A DNA stretch of 64,000 nucleotides from contig NZ_SNYN01000002.1 of the NCBI RefSeq assembly GCF_004363075.1, positions 248,001 through 312,000 of the forward strand, written 5' to 3'. Made by a program: the position numbers and the translations under genes. The notes under the pieces were generated by a model. The model was not told the DNA's origin. It saw only the letters and a list, made by a program, of their open reading frames with translations, and did no database searches. Every line of letters starts with the position of its first letter. Within the stretch, counting starts at the first letter, position 1. This document shows positions 25,604 to 33,421 of the stretch, piece by piece. The stretch comes from Actinorugispora endophytica (GTDB lineage Bacteria; Actinomycetota; Actinomycetes; Streptosporangiales; Streptosporangiaceae).

Positions 25604-26830
25604 GTGACCGAAACAACCGTTGACTCCGAGCGCGCGGCGCGGCTGCGGAACCGGGTCGTCGATGACCTCGTCGCAGACGGCACGATCGTCTCCGCGCGCG
25701 TCGAGGCCGCGATGCGCACGGTTCCCCGGCACCTGTTCGCCCCGGAGGCGAGCCTGGAGGAGGCCTACCACCCCTACAACGCCGTGTTCACCAAGACCGA
25801 CGAGCACGGGGCCACGGTGAGCTCGGTGTCCGCGCCCCAGATCCAGGCGATGATGCTGGAGCAGGCCGGGATCGCGCCCGGCATGCGGGTGCTGGAGATC
25901 GGGTCCGGGGGCTGCAACGCGGCGCTGATCGCCGAACTGGTCGGCGGCTCGGGCGAGGTGACCACCGTCGACATCGACCCCGAGGTCACGGCCCGCGCCA
26001 CCCGCCTGCTCGCCGCCACCGGCTATGCTCGGGTGCGGGTCGTGCGCGCCGACGCCGAGAACGGCGTGCCCGCGCACGCGCCCTACGACCGGATCCTGGT
26101 CACCGTCGGAGCGTGGGACGTCCCCGCGGCCTGGACCGCGCAACTGGCCGAGGACGGGCGGCTCGTCGTGCCGCTGCGGATGCGGGGCCTGACCCGCTCG
26201 GTCGCGTTCGAGCGAACCGGCGACCACCTGACCAGCACCTCGGCACTGGTCTGCGGCTTCGTGCCCATGCAGGGCGCGGGAGCCCACCAGGAGCAGCTGC
26301 TGCTGGTCAACGGGACGAACGCGATCGCCCTGCGCTTCGACGACGGGCTGCCCGCCGACCCGGGCCTGCTGGACAACGCGGTGCGCACCCCCCGGGCCGA
26401 GGCGTGGACGGGCGTGACGGTGGGCCGCCAAGAGCCGTTCGACACGCTCCAGACGCACCTGGCCACGGTGCTGCCGGGCTTCTGCGTCATGGCCGTGGAC
26501 CCCGACCTCGACACCGGCCCGGTGACCCCCGCCAACAAGTGGTTCTCGCTCGCCACCGTCGACGGGGACGGCTTCGCCTACGTCACCACGCGCCGCACGC
26601 CCGACGACGCGTCGGTCGAGTTCGGCGTCCACGCGCTCGGCCCCGGCGGCCCCGCGCTGGCCGAGGCGGTGGCCGGGCAGGTGCGCGCCTGGGACCGGGA
26701 ACGGCGCGGCGGCCCCGGCCCGCGCGTCAGTGTCCACCCGGCCCACACCCCCGATGACCGGCTGCCCGGCGGGCGGGTCGTCGACAAGAAGCACAGCCGC
26801 GTCGTCCTCTCCTGGCCTCCGCAGGACTGA
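25604..26830 (+). CDS. PIMT-like methyltransferase resembling the 'FxLD system' type (cassette 2)
   Basis: 408 residues from GTG 25604, with AGGAAAG upstream; GTG 25559 is an alternative. The N-terminal region ARLRNRVVDDLVADG and RTVPRHLFAPEA is followed by SVSAPQIQAMMLEQAG, the SAM motif VLEIGSGGCNAAL and VTTVDIDPEV. This resembles PIMT-like enzymes assigned to FxLD lanthipeptide-type systems. I find no FxLD precursor with a Cys/Ser/Thr core in the window. The end of the operon is here; the next gene is about 600 bp away on the other strand. Confidence 0.8.
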   Translation: MTETTVDSERAARLRNRVVDDLVADGTIVSARVEAAMRTVPRHLFAPEASLEEAYHPYNAVFTKTDEHGATVSSVSAPQIQAMMLEQAGIAPGMRVLEIGSGGCNAALIAELVGGSGEVTTVDIDPEVTARATRLLAATGYARVRVVRADAENGVPAHAPYDRILVTVGAWDVPAAWTAQLAEDGRLVVPLRMRGLTRSVAFERTGDHLTSTSALVCGFVPMQGAGAHQEQLLLVNGTNAIALRFDDGLPADPGLLDNAVRTPRAEAWTGVTVGRQEPFDTLQTHLATVLPGFCVMAVDPDLDTGPVTPANKWFSLATVDGDGFAYVTTRRTPDDASVEFGVHALGPGGPALAEAVAGQVRAWDRERRGGPGPRVSVHPAHTPDDRLPGGRVVDKKHSRVVLSWPPQD

Positions 26831-27224
26831 AGAGGCCCGCACCGGTTCGCGAAGAAGCCGGGGCTCAGCGCGCCCGCCCCCGGGGCGGGACGGGCCCGGT
26901 CGATGGTCCGGGCGAGGGTGCTGGTGTGCGGGGCGGCGTGCTCGTCGGTTTCGGCGAGCAGGTCCACGGGCCGGCACCAGGCGTGCGTCTGCGGTTCGCC
27001 GGACCCGGCGGCCTGAGTGGGGATGAACCCGCACGGCGGGCACAGCGGGCTGCGCGGAGTGGAACAGGGCTTGGAAACGAGCGACCGTGTCCCCACGAAG
27101 ACCAGCTGGTGTGGACAGTCGGTCCGGGGCGAAGCGATGAGGGCCGCGCATGCCGATCGCGCGGATCAGCGCCTTGGGCGCGGAAAGCCCGCGTGGCCTC
27201 GATGGCCGGTTCCGCCCCCGCCCG
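26831..27224. other. Intergenic, no confident gene
   Basis: A minus-strand open stretch here (about 27096 to 26830) reads partly like protein, with a CPPCG motif, but its frame runs on into the antisense of the methyltransferase and no family is recognised. It may be a decayed gene. Confidence 0.4.
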
Positions 27225-27412
27225 GAATGATCCCGGGCGTTCCGCCCTTCCCGGCCCCGAAGCGGGCAGAACGCTCAAGGCCGTCGACGAGACCCCTGCG
27301 CAACGGACGTCGTGGGCGCGGCCCCGACCGGCGCCCGCCGTCGCCGCCCGCCGTGACAGACCCCGATCGGACCCCGACCCGACAGAGCCCGGACCACCCC
27401 GCGCCGGAGGCT
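27225..27412 (+). repeat. MITE-like dispersed element, diverged copy C
   Basis: It shares with 40499-40752 the order: palindromic core built on GGGCAGAA, then CGCAACGGAC and GGGCGCGGCCCCGACCGGC, and finally a terminal CCCCGCGCCGGAGGCTCC. Only the right end is clear. Confidence 0.6.
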
Positions 27413-27433
27413 CCGTACAGTCCCGCGCGGGGG

Positions 27434-28360
27434 TCAGGTCCGCGGGGCCGGGAACGTGACCCCGGTCAGCCGTTCGCTCTCACGCCACAGCCGGGAACCC
27501 AGCTCAGGGCTGTCGGCCCCGGCGGGCAGGGGTGTCGGCTTGGGGGTCCCGGAGGTCTGGTCCCGTCCGGCGGGACCGAGGAAGGCGCCGCTGGCGGCCG
27601 CGGTGTGGGTCGCGCCATACAGGGAGGGCCAGGCGGCACCCTCGGCCGAACCCATCAGGGTGCGCGCGGCCAGGGCGACGAACAGCCGCCCCGTCCGCCC
27701 GGCGGACGTGTGGCGCTGCAGGTTGGTGACGGCCGAACCCGGATGCACGGCCAGGGCGCGGTGCGCGCTGCCGTCAAGGCGGCGGGCGAGTTCCTGGGTG
27801 AAGACGATATTGGCGCGCTTGGACTTCGCGTACGCGCCCATCGGGCGGTAGCGCTGTTCGCTCATCAGATCGGCGAGGTCGCCTGAGCGCCAGGTGGCGG
27901 CGATGGCGCTGACCGTGACGATCCGCGCGGCCACCGAACGCGTCAGGGCGGGCATCAGATGGGCGGTCAGTGCGAAGTGGCCGAGGTGGTTCGTGCCGAC
28001 GGTCAGTTCGAGGCCGTCACGGGTAGTGCGCCGTTCGGGGACATCCATGACGCCGGCGTTGTTGATGAGGATGTCGATCGTCTCTCCAGCGGCGAGCGGG
28101 GCCGCCGCGTCGCGGATCGCGGCCAGGTCGCCGAGGTCGAGCTCCACGGTCTCCGGGCGCGCGCTGGGCACGTCGGCACGGAGGCGGGCGGCGGCTTCGG
28201 CCATCGCATCCGGACGGCGCCCGGCGAGCAGGACGCGGGCACCGTGCTGGGCCAGGACCCGGGCGGTGCGGTAGCCGATGCCGCTGTTGGCGCCGGTGAT
28301 CAGAGCGGTCCGGCCGTCGAGCGACGGAATGTCGGCGGGAGTCCAGTGCTGCGCGGTCAT
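27434..28360 (-). CDS. Short-chain dehydrogenase/reductase
   Basis: 308 residues from ATG 28360. It has the NAD(P)-binding TGANSGIG, the structural NNAG and the catalytic Ser (VTVSAIA) and YAKSK (YxxxK). The C-terminal part resembles retinol-dehydrogenase/WW-oxidoreductase-like SDRs of actinomycetes. It is divergent from a TetR gene with two inverted-repeat operators in the 96-bp gap, so it is probably the regulated target. Substrate unknown. Confidence 0.9.
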   Translation of the reverse strand: MTAQHWTPADIPSLDGRTALITGANSGIGYRTARVLAQHGARVLLAGRRPDAMAEAAARLRADVPSARPETVELDLGDLAAIRDAAAPLAAGETIDILINNAGVMDVPERRTTRDGLELTVGTNHLGHFALTAHLMPALTRSVAARIVTVSAIAATWRSGDLADLMSEQRYRPMGAYAKSKRANIVFTQELARRLDGSAHRALAVHPGSAVTNLQRHTSAGRTGRLFVALAARTLMGSAEGAAWPSLYGATHTAAASGAFLGPAGRDQTSGTPKPTPLPAGADSPELGSRLWRESERLTGVTFPAPRT

Positions 28361-28372
28361 CACACACCTTCT

Positions 28373-28440
28373 TAAATGAATGTTCATTTAACGCGTTCAG
28401 CATGCTCGCGCGATCCCGGATTGTCAAATGAACGTTCATT
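28373..28440. promoter_or_regulatory. Two TetR-type palindromic operators in a divergent promoter
   Basis: TAAATGAATGTTCATTTA (28373-28390) and AATGAACGTTCATT (28427-28440, a perfect dyad) share the half-site AATGAA/TTCATT. They flank the divergent starts of the SDR and TetR genes, as expected for an autoregulated repressor. AT-rich sequence stands out from the surroundings. Confidence 0.8.
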
Positions 28441-28456
28441 AAGCGAGGATGGAGGC

Positions 28457-29014
28457 ATGGCAACGCGTGATCCCGACCGCAAGCGGCAGCAGTTGATGGA
28501 AGCGGCCCTGGCCGAGTTCGCCGAGTACGGCGTGGCCGGCGCCCGGGTGGACCGGCTCGCCAAACGCGCCGGCATCAGCCCCGGCCTCGTGTACTCGTTC
28601 TTCGCCGGCAAGGAGGGCCTGTTCGAGGCGGTCTACGAAGCGATCGTCGAGCAGACGGTGGACGCCGTGCCCATCGACGCCGACGACCTGCCCGAATACG
28701 CCGGACGCCTGCACGACACCGCGGCACGGCACCCGCAGGTCATGCGGTTCCTCGCGTGGTATGCGCTCGAACGCGCCGAACGGCCGGTCCCCGAGGTCGT
28801 CGCCCGCTCCATGGACGAAAAGATCACGGCCATCGAGGCGGCGCAGCGGAGCGGCACCGTCAGATCCGACAAGCCGGCCGGCGAGGTCCTCGCCCTGGTG
28901 CTGGCGCTGGCCAACATGTGGCAGCACCAGGGCGAGGACGTCGGCCACCTCGTCACCGACGCACAGCGACGCTCCGTCATCACTGACGCCGTACGCCGCC
29001 TGGTCACCCCGTAG
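28457..29014 (+). CDS. TetR-family transcriptional repressor
   Basis: 185 residues from ATG 28457 with GGAGG upstream. The N-terminal HTH (about 10-55) has LMEAALAEFAEYGVAGARV, then ISPGLVYSFFAGKEGLFEAV. The C-terminal half is the helical ligand-binding domain of TetR_C type. It likely binds the two AATGAA/TTCATT operators next to its start and represses itself and the SDR gene until an inducer binds. Confidence 0.92.
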   Translation: MATRDPDRKRQQLMEAALAEFAEYGVAGARVDRLAKRAGISPGLVYSFFAGKEGLFEAVYEAIVEQTVDAVPIDADDLPEYAGRLHDTAARHPQVMRFLAWYALERAERPVPEVVARSMDEKITAIEAAQRSGTVRSDKPAGEVLALVLALANMWQHQGEDVGHLVTDAQRRSVITDAVRRLVTP

Positions 29015-29390
29015 GAGCTCCCTCGGGGCCGGCCACATCACGGCGGCCCGGTGGCAGGGCTGACCGCCTGCCAGATCGCAGACCAGGCCCGCCCGGACGC
29101 GCCGGCGCACCGGCCGTGACCGAAGCGGGGCCACGCGCCGTCGCCGAGCGCGATGGCGACGGGCGCGATGGCGACGGGCGGGCCTTCACCGGGCTCCGGA
29201 CTCGAACAGCCGGCACCCACGCCGCCCGCGTACAGGCGCGACCGGATGCCGGCGGGCGGCTCCCGCCGGCCGGGGTGCCGATCGGCACCCCGGCCGGCGA
29301 AGGAACGGGCGGCATCCCGTCCCAGCGGATGACCGCGGCAGGCTGCGTACCTGTTCCGTACCGGGTTTTCAGGGTTTCGGCGAGTACCGG
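29015..29390. other. Intergenic with tandem repeat and long palindrome
   Basis: No gene. It holds two tandem GATGGCGACGGGCGC units around 29151-29180 and a 34-bp perfect palindrome listed separately. The TetR and acyl-CoA dehydrogenase genes converge on it. Confidence 0.6.
29265..29298. terminator. 34-bp perfect palindrome, probable bidirectional terminator
   Basis: GCCGGCCGGGGTGCCG and its exact complement meet with no true loop. It lies between convergent genes. A strong GC hairpin without a T-run is a common actinomycete terminator form. Confidence 0.6.
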
Positions 29391-30545
29391 CTACTTCAGG
29401 AGCTGGCGGGCCATCACCAGGCGCTGGATCTGGTTGGTGCCCTCGTAGATCTGGGTGATCTTGGCATCGCGCATCATGCGCTCCACCGGGTAGTCGCGGG
29501 TGTAGCCGTAGCCGCCCAGGAGCTGGACGGCGTCGGTGGTGATGTCCATGGCCACGTCCGAGGCCAGGCACTTGGCCGCGGCGCCGAAGAAGGGGAGGTC
29601 GGCGTCGCCGCGTTCGGACTTGGCGGCGGCGACGTAGACCATCTGGCGGGCAGACTCCAGCTTCATGGCCATGTCGGCGAGCATGAACTGGATGCCCTGG
29701 AAGTCGGCGACGGCCTTGCCGAACTGCTTGCGCTCCTTGACGTAGCCGAGCGCGTAGTCGAGCGCGCCCTGGGCGATGCCCACGGCCTGGGCGCCGATCG
29801 TGACGCGGGTGTGGTCCAGGGTGCGCAGCGCGGTCCGCAGGCCGGAGCCGACCTCGCCGACCAGGCGGTCGCCCGGGAGGCGGACGTTGTCGAAGACCAG
29901 CTCGCGCGTCGGCGAGCCCTTGATGCCGAGCTTCCGCTCCGGTTCGCCCAGGGAGAAGCCCGGGTCGTCGGCGTGCACCACGAAGGCGCTGATGTTGCGA
30001 CCGCGCGGGCCGTCGGGGTCGGTCACGGCCATCACCGTGTAGTACTGGGACACCCCGGCGTTGGTGATCCAGGACTTCTGGCCCGACAGGATCCAGTCGT
30101 CGCCGTCGGCGACCGCGCGGGTGCGCATGCTCGCGGTGTCCGAACCCGCCTCGCGCTCGGACAGGCCGTAGGAGAACATCGCCTCGCCGGCGGCCAGCGG
30201 GGTGAGGTAGCGCTGCTTGACGTCCTCGGAGCCCGCCAGGATCAGCGGCATCGAGCCGAGCTTGTTCACCGCGGGGATGAGCGAGGACGAGGCGCACACC
30301 CGGGCGACCTCCTCGATGACGACGCAGGTGGCCAGCGCGTCCGCGCCCGCGCCGCCGTAGGCCTCGGACACGTGCGGGGCGTGGAAGTCGCTCGCGCGCA
30401 GCGCGTCGTAGGCCGCCTGCGGGAACCGCGCGGTCTCGTCGACGGCCGCGGCGTGCGGGGCGATCTTGTCCTCGGCGACGGCGCGCACCGCTTCGCGGAT
30501 CGCGTCGTGCTCCTCGGACGGGCGGTAGAGGTCGAAGGCGCTCAT
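29391..30545 (-). CDS. Acyl-CoA dehydrogenase
   Basis: 384 residues, AGGAGAT ribosome binding site before ATG 30545. It is a full-length flavoprotein dehydrogenase with signature motifs [14 protein letters not shown] and [11 protein letters not shown], the FAD-contacting [16 protein letters not shown] and the catalytic-base Glu in [10 protein letters not shown] near the C-terminus (short/medium-chain position). It oxidises acyl-CoA thioesters at the alpha-beta bond and passes electrons to ETF. A divergent TetR gene lies across a 140-bp gap, suggesting local control by acyl-CoA. Confidence 0.95.
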   Translation of the reverse strand: MSAFDLYRPSEEHDAIREAVRAVAEDKIAPHAAAVDETARFPQAAYDALRASDFHAPHVSEAYGGAGADALATCVVIEEVARVCASSSLIPAVNKLGSMPLILAGSEDVKQRYLTPLAAGEAMFSYGLSEREAGSDTASMRTRAVADGDDWILSGQKSWITNAGVSQYYTVMAVTDPDGPRGRNISAFVVHADDPGFSLGEPERKLGIKGSPTRELVFDNVRLPGDRLVGEVGSGLRTALRTLDHTRVTIGAQAVGIAQGALDYALGYVKERKQFGKAVADFQGIQFMLADMAMKLESARQMVYVAAAKSERGDADLPFFGAAAKCLASDVAMDITTDAVQLLGGYGYTRDYPVERMMRDAKITQIYEGTNQIQRLVMARQLLK

Positions 30546-30685
30546 GGGATCTCCTTGCGTGGCGACATTCCGAGTATGACACTGCGTATCAGGAAAAGGA
30601 ACGGAGTCTCAATCCGAGTGTCGCGCGGGATCGCGGGACAATGAGCGTCGCCCCGTCGGGACGCGGGCGTGGAAACGAGGAGCAC

Positions 30686-31378
30686 ATGACCGAGCGCGCG
30701 GGTTCCCGCGGGGTCGTGGCCGCGGCGCTGCGGCTGTTCGACGAGCGGGGTTTCGAGGCCACCACGATGGACGACGTCGCGGTGGCGGCCGGGGTCAGCC
30801 GCAGCACCCTGTTCCGCCGCTTCGGCTCCAAGGACGACGTGGTCTTCGCCGACCAGGAGGAGCTGGTGGAGTCGGTGCGCGCGCTGCTGGACGCCTCGCA
30901 CGGGGACCCGGTCGCGGCGGTGCGCGCGGCCGCGCACGCCGTGCTGCGCGCCTACACGAGCCGCCCCGAGGTGGCGCTGCGGCGCTACCGGCTGGTGCGC
31001 GCCCACGCCGCGCTGCGCGACCGGGAGCTCGCGATGACGGCCCGCTACCAGGCGCTGTTCACCCAGCACCTGTCGCGCGGGTACGGCGACCCCCGGCGGC
31101 TGCTCGCGGCCGAGGTGCTGGCGGCGGCGGTCATCGCCGCGCACAACCACGTGCTGCGCGCCTGGCTGCGCGACCCCGGGGAGGGCGGCCCCTCGCCCGC
31201 CGCGCGCCTGGAGGAGGCGCTGGAGTTCGTGGTGGCCGGGCGCGCCGCACCGCCGGGCGGCTCGGGAGGACCGGTCCCGGCGGGCGGCGGGGAGGTCCTG
31301 GTGGCGGTGTACCCGGCCGGGGCCTCGGGGGAGGAGGTCCTGGCCCGGGTGCGCGCGGCGCTGGGGGGCGCTCCCTGA
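30686..31378 (+). CDS. TetR-family transcriptional regulator
   Basis: 230 residues from ATG 30686 with AGGAG five bases upstream. The N-terminal HTH reads ATTMDDVAVAAGVSRSTLFRRFGSKDDV in type, followed by a helical effector domain and a Gly/Pro-rich tail of about 50 residues. It is divergent from acyl-CoA dehydrogenase, which fits the fatty-acid-metabolism repressors of this family. No clean dyad operator was found in the gap. Confidence 0.9.
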   Translation: MTERAGSRGVVAAALRLFDERGFEATTMDDVAVAAGVSRSTLFRRFGSKDDVVFADQEELVESVRALLDASHGDPVAAVRAAAHAVLRAYTSRPEVALRRYRLVRAHAALRDRELAMTARYQALFTQHLSRGYGDPRRLLAAEVLAAAVIAAHNHVLRAWLRDPGEGGPSPAARLEEALEFVVAGRAAPPGGSGGPVPAGGGEVLVAVYPAGASGEEVLARVRAALGGAP

Positions 31379-31816
31379 GTCGTCCCGGGCCCGCTCGTCC
31401 GGTGGTCTGCTGACCGGTCGGCGTCCCTTCGGGCAGGGGGCGCCGGGCCGTCCGGGCGAAGGTGCGCGAAGTGTCGGGGCCTGCTTCGGAAAACGCATTC
31501 CTGAACGACCGGGCGCTATTTCTTATTGGTGGAAACATGGGATGTCCGTGTGCTTTCCTCCGATGTGTCGTTATTGGGGAGTGTGAGTGTGATCCCAATG
31601 CCGGAGCGCGTCCGAGGTTCATCCGCCAGACACCAATGAGGGGTTTATAGTTTTTCTGATTGGTTTCAGTTGTCTTTTTGTTGGCTTGGTTGTGGCAATG
31701 GGGCCCGGCCGGGCCACGAAGCCCCTTCACTGCCGGCGCGGGCTCACTGAGCAGCGCGGACACCGGCACAGGGCACCCGAACTCGTCCGGGTCGACAGAA
31801 AGGAAACCCCCCGCCC
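31379..31816. other. Intergenic with AT-rich leader of the next gene
   Basis: No convincing gene. Bases about 31485-31700 are markedly T-rich and lower in GC than the rest of the window, so they probably contain the promoter and untranslated leader of the repeat-domain gene, or horizontally acquired sequence. A small plus-strand frame (31462-31650) overlaps it but has no ribosome binding site or family. Confidence 0.4.
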
Positions 31817-33343
31817 ATGCGGAACACGCAGACACTGGACGCCCCCTCTGGTCAGGCCGCCGTCTTCGACATCGAGGCGCTTCTGGCCTCTGTGGGAGAG
31901 AGCGGCGACAAGGGGGTCGATCCCTTCGCCGGACTCCCCGCCTACTTCGGCGACCTGTTCGCCGGCGCGACGCTCGGTGTCGACGTCCTCTCCAAACCGG
32001 CTCCCGACGCGGACACCGCCGAAACCGCCGATGACGTCGACGCCGACGCGCCTCCCACCGATCCGGCCTCGCTGAGCGCGGCCGAGGTCCGGATGCTGCG
32101 CGGTCACCTCGCCCACGACCTGAGGAGCGACCGGGTGACGCGGAGGGCGTTCGACGCCTACCGCGTCCACCGCGGCGGCCTCGGCGTCGCCGACATCGCC
32201 AGGGCGCTCGCCTACCGGCCCAGGGTCGTCGACGCCGCCGGGATCACGCGGACGCTCGCGTCGGCGGAGAGCAAGGGCGAGTGGCTGGGCCGGGTGTTCG
32301 CGATGTGGGAGGGCGACGCCGGAATCCGGCGGCTGCTGGCCGCGCGCGCCGTTCCGGTGGCGGGGGAGGAGGCCCTCCTGCTGTGCGGCGGCCCCCTCCT
32401 CAACCACCGGAACGACGCGCCGGACGCCGCCCCGGATGCGGAGGCGGCCGGGCCCCCCGACGCCACCGCGGACCCCGCCCCCGACACCGGCCCGAAGGCC
32501 CCGGGAGCGGCCGACCGTCCGACCGGCGCGGACGGGACCGCTCCTTCGCGCACCGCCTCCGACGAGTCCCCCGCTCCCGCCGCCCCGCGCCCGCCGAGCG
32601 ACGCCGAGGTCGAGGTGCTGCGCGCCCCCCTCGCCCGCGACCTGAGGAGCGACCGGCTGGCGCGCCGGGCGTTCGGGTCCTACGCCGCCTACCACGGCGG
32701 CGGGAGCGTCGTCGACATCGTCAGGACGCTCGCCTACCAGGTCAAGGTCCTGGACGAGGACGGCGCCACGCGGACGCTCCGCTCGGTGGCGAGCCGGAGC
32801 GAGTGGCTGGACCGGGTGATCGCCGGCTGGGAGGGCGACACCGGGGCCCGGCGGCTGCTGGCCGACCGCGGCCTGGACCCCGCCACCGCGACGGGATGGC
32901 GCCTGGACCCCCGGGCGCTGACCGAGGCCGAGGTCGAGGTGCTGCGCGCCCCCCTCGCCCGCGACCTGAGGAGCGACCGGATGGCGCGCCGGGCGTTCGA
33001 CGCCTACCGCGCCCGCAGGAGCGGCCTCGGCGTCGCCGAGATCGCCCGGACCCTCCTGTACTTCCCCACGGTCCTCGACGAGGACGGCGCCACGCGCGCG
33101 CTCCGCTCGGTGGAGCAGAAGAAGGACTGGCTGGACCGGGTGTTCGCGGCGTGGGAGGGCGACGCCGGGACCCGGCGGGTCCTGGCCGCGCGCGGGGGCC
33201 CGGCGGCCGGGGCGAGCGGCGACGACGCCCCGCCCGCCGAGGACGCCGCGCCGGTCCCCGAGCCCACCGGGCCCGAGGCGGGCCAGGCCACGCTGAACAG
33301 CGTGTTCGCCGGGGCCCTCCTGCCGTCCGACGACCCCGCCTGA
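31817..33343 (+). CDS. Unrecognised protein with three copies of a ~90-residue domain
   Basis: 508 residues, AGGAAACC upstream of the start. No signal peptide or membrane segment. Three similar units lie at about 84-178, 258-351 and 368-459. Each has the order E-V-x2-LR...L-x-DLRSDR, RRAFdaYr...GG, a hydrophobic helix DIaRtLaY, TRtLrS, a WLdRV segment and WEGDaGxRRlLAaR. Units are joined by Ala/Pro/Asp-rich linkers. The N-terminal 80 residues are acidic and the C-terminus ends in a hydrophobic LNSVFAGALL stretch. I know no family with this pattern. It looks like a helical ligand- or partner-binding array. It stands alone between an AT-rich leader and a strong terminator. Confidence 0.85.
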   Translation: MRNTQTLDAPSGQAAVFDIEALLASVGESGDKGVDPFAGLPAYFGDLFAGATLGVDVLSKPAPDADTAETADDVDADAPPTDPASLSAAEVRMLRGHLAHDLRSDRVTRRAFDAYRVHRGGLGVADIARALAYRPRVVDAAGITRTLASAESKGEWLGRVFAMWEGDAGIRRLLAARAVPVAGEEALLLCGGPLLNHRNDAPDAAPDAEAAGPPDATADPAPDTGPKAPGAADRPTGADGTAPSRTASDESPAPAAPRPPSDAEVEVLRAPLARDLRSDRLARRAFGSYAAYHGGGSVVDIVRTLAYQVKVLDEDGATRTLRSVASRSEWLDRVIAGWEGDTGARRLLADRGLDPATATGWRLDPRALTEAEVEVLRAPLARDLRSDRMARRAFDAYRARRSGLGVAEIARTLLYFPTVLDEDGATRALRSVEQKKDWLDRVFAAWEGDAGTRRVLAARGGPAAGASGDDAPPAEDAAPVPEPTGPEAGQATLNSVFAGALLPSDDPA

Positions 33344-33361
33344 CCCCGGTCGGCCCCGACG

Positions 33362-33408
33362 GGCCCCGTGGCCCGGCGACCGGGGAGAGGGCGCCGGGCC
33401 ACGGGGCC
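33362..33408. terminator. Bidirectional terminator between convergent genes
   Basis: A perfect 17-bp stem (GGCCCCGTGGCCCGGCG with its complement) closes a 13-base loop. It sits 18 bases past the stop of the plus-strand gene and 14 bases past that of the minus-strand acylase. Confidence 0.85.
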
Positions 33409-33421
33409 GCCGCCGGGGCGG

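Noticed and set aside
26578-27096. A 172-codon minus-strand frame with a CPPCG motif
   Set aside because: It extends into the antisense of the methyltransferase, lacks a ribosome binding site and matches no family I know; kept only as a possible decayed gene.
31462-31650. A 62-codon open frame in the AT-rich gap
   Set aside because: No ribosome binding site and no resemblance; the region is better explained as leader or promoter.
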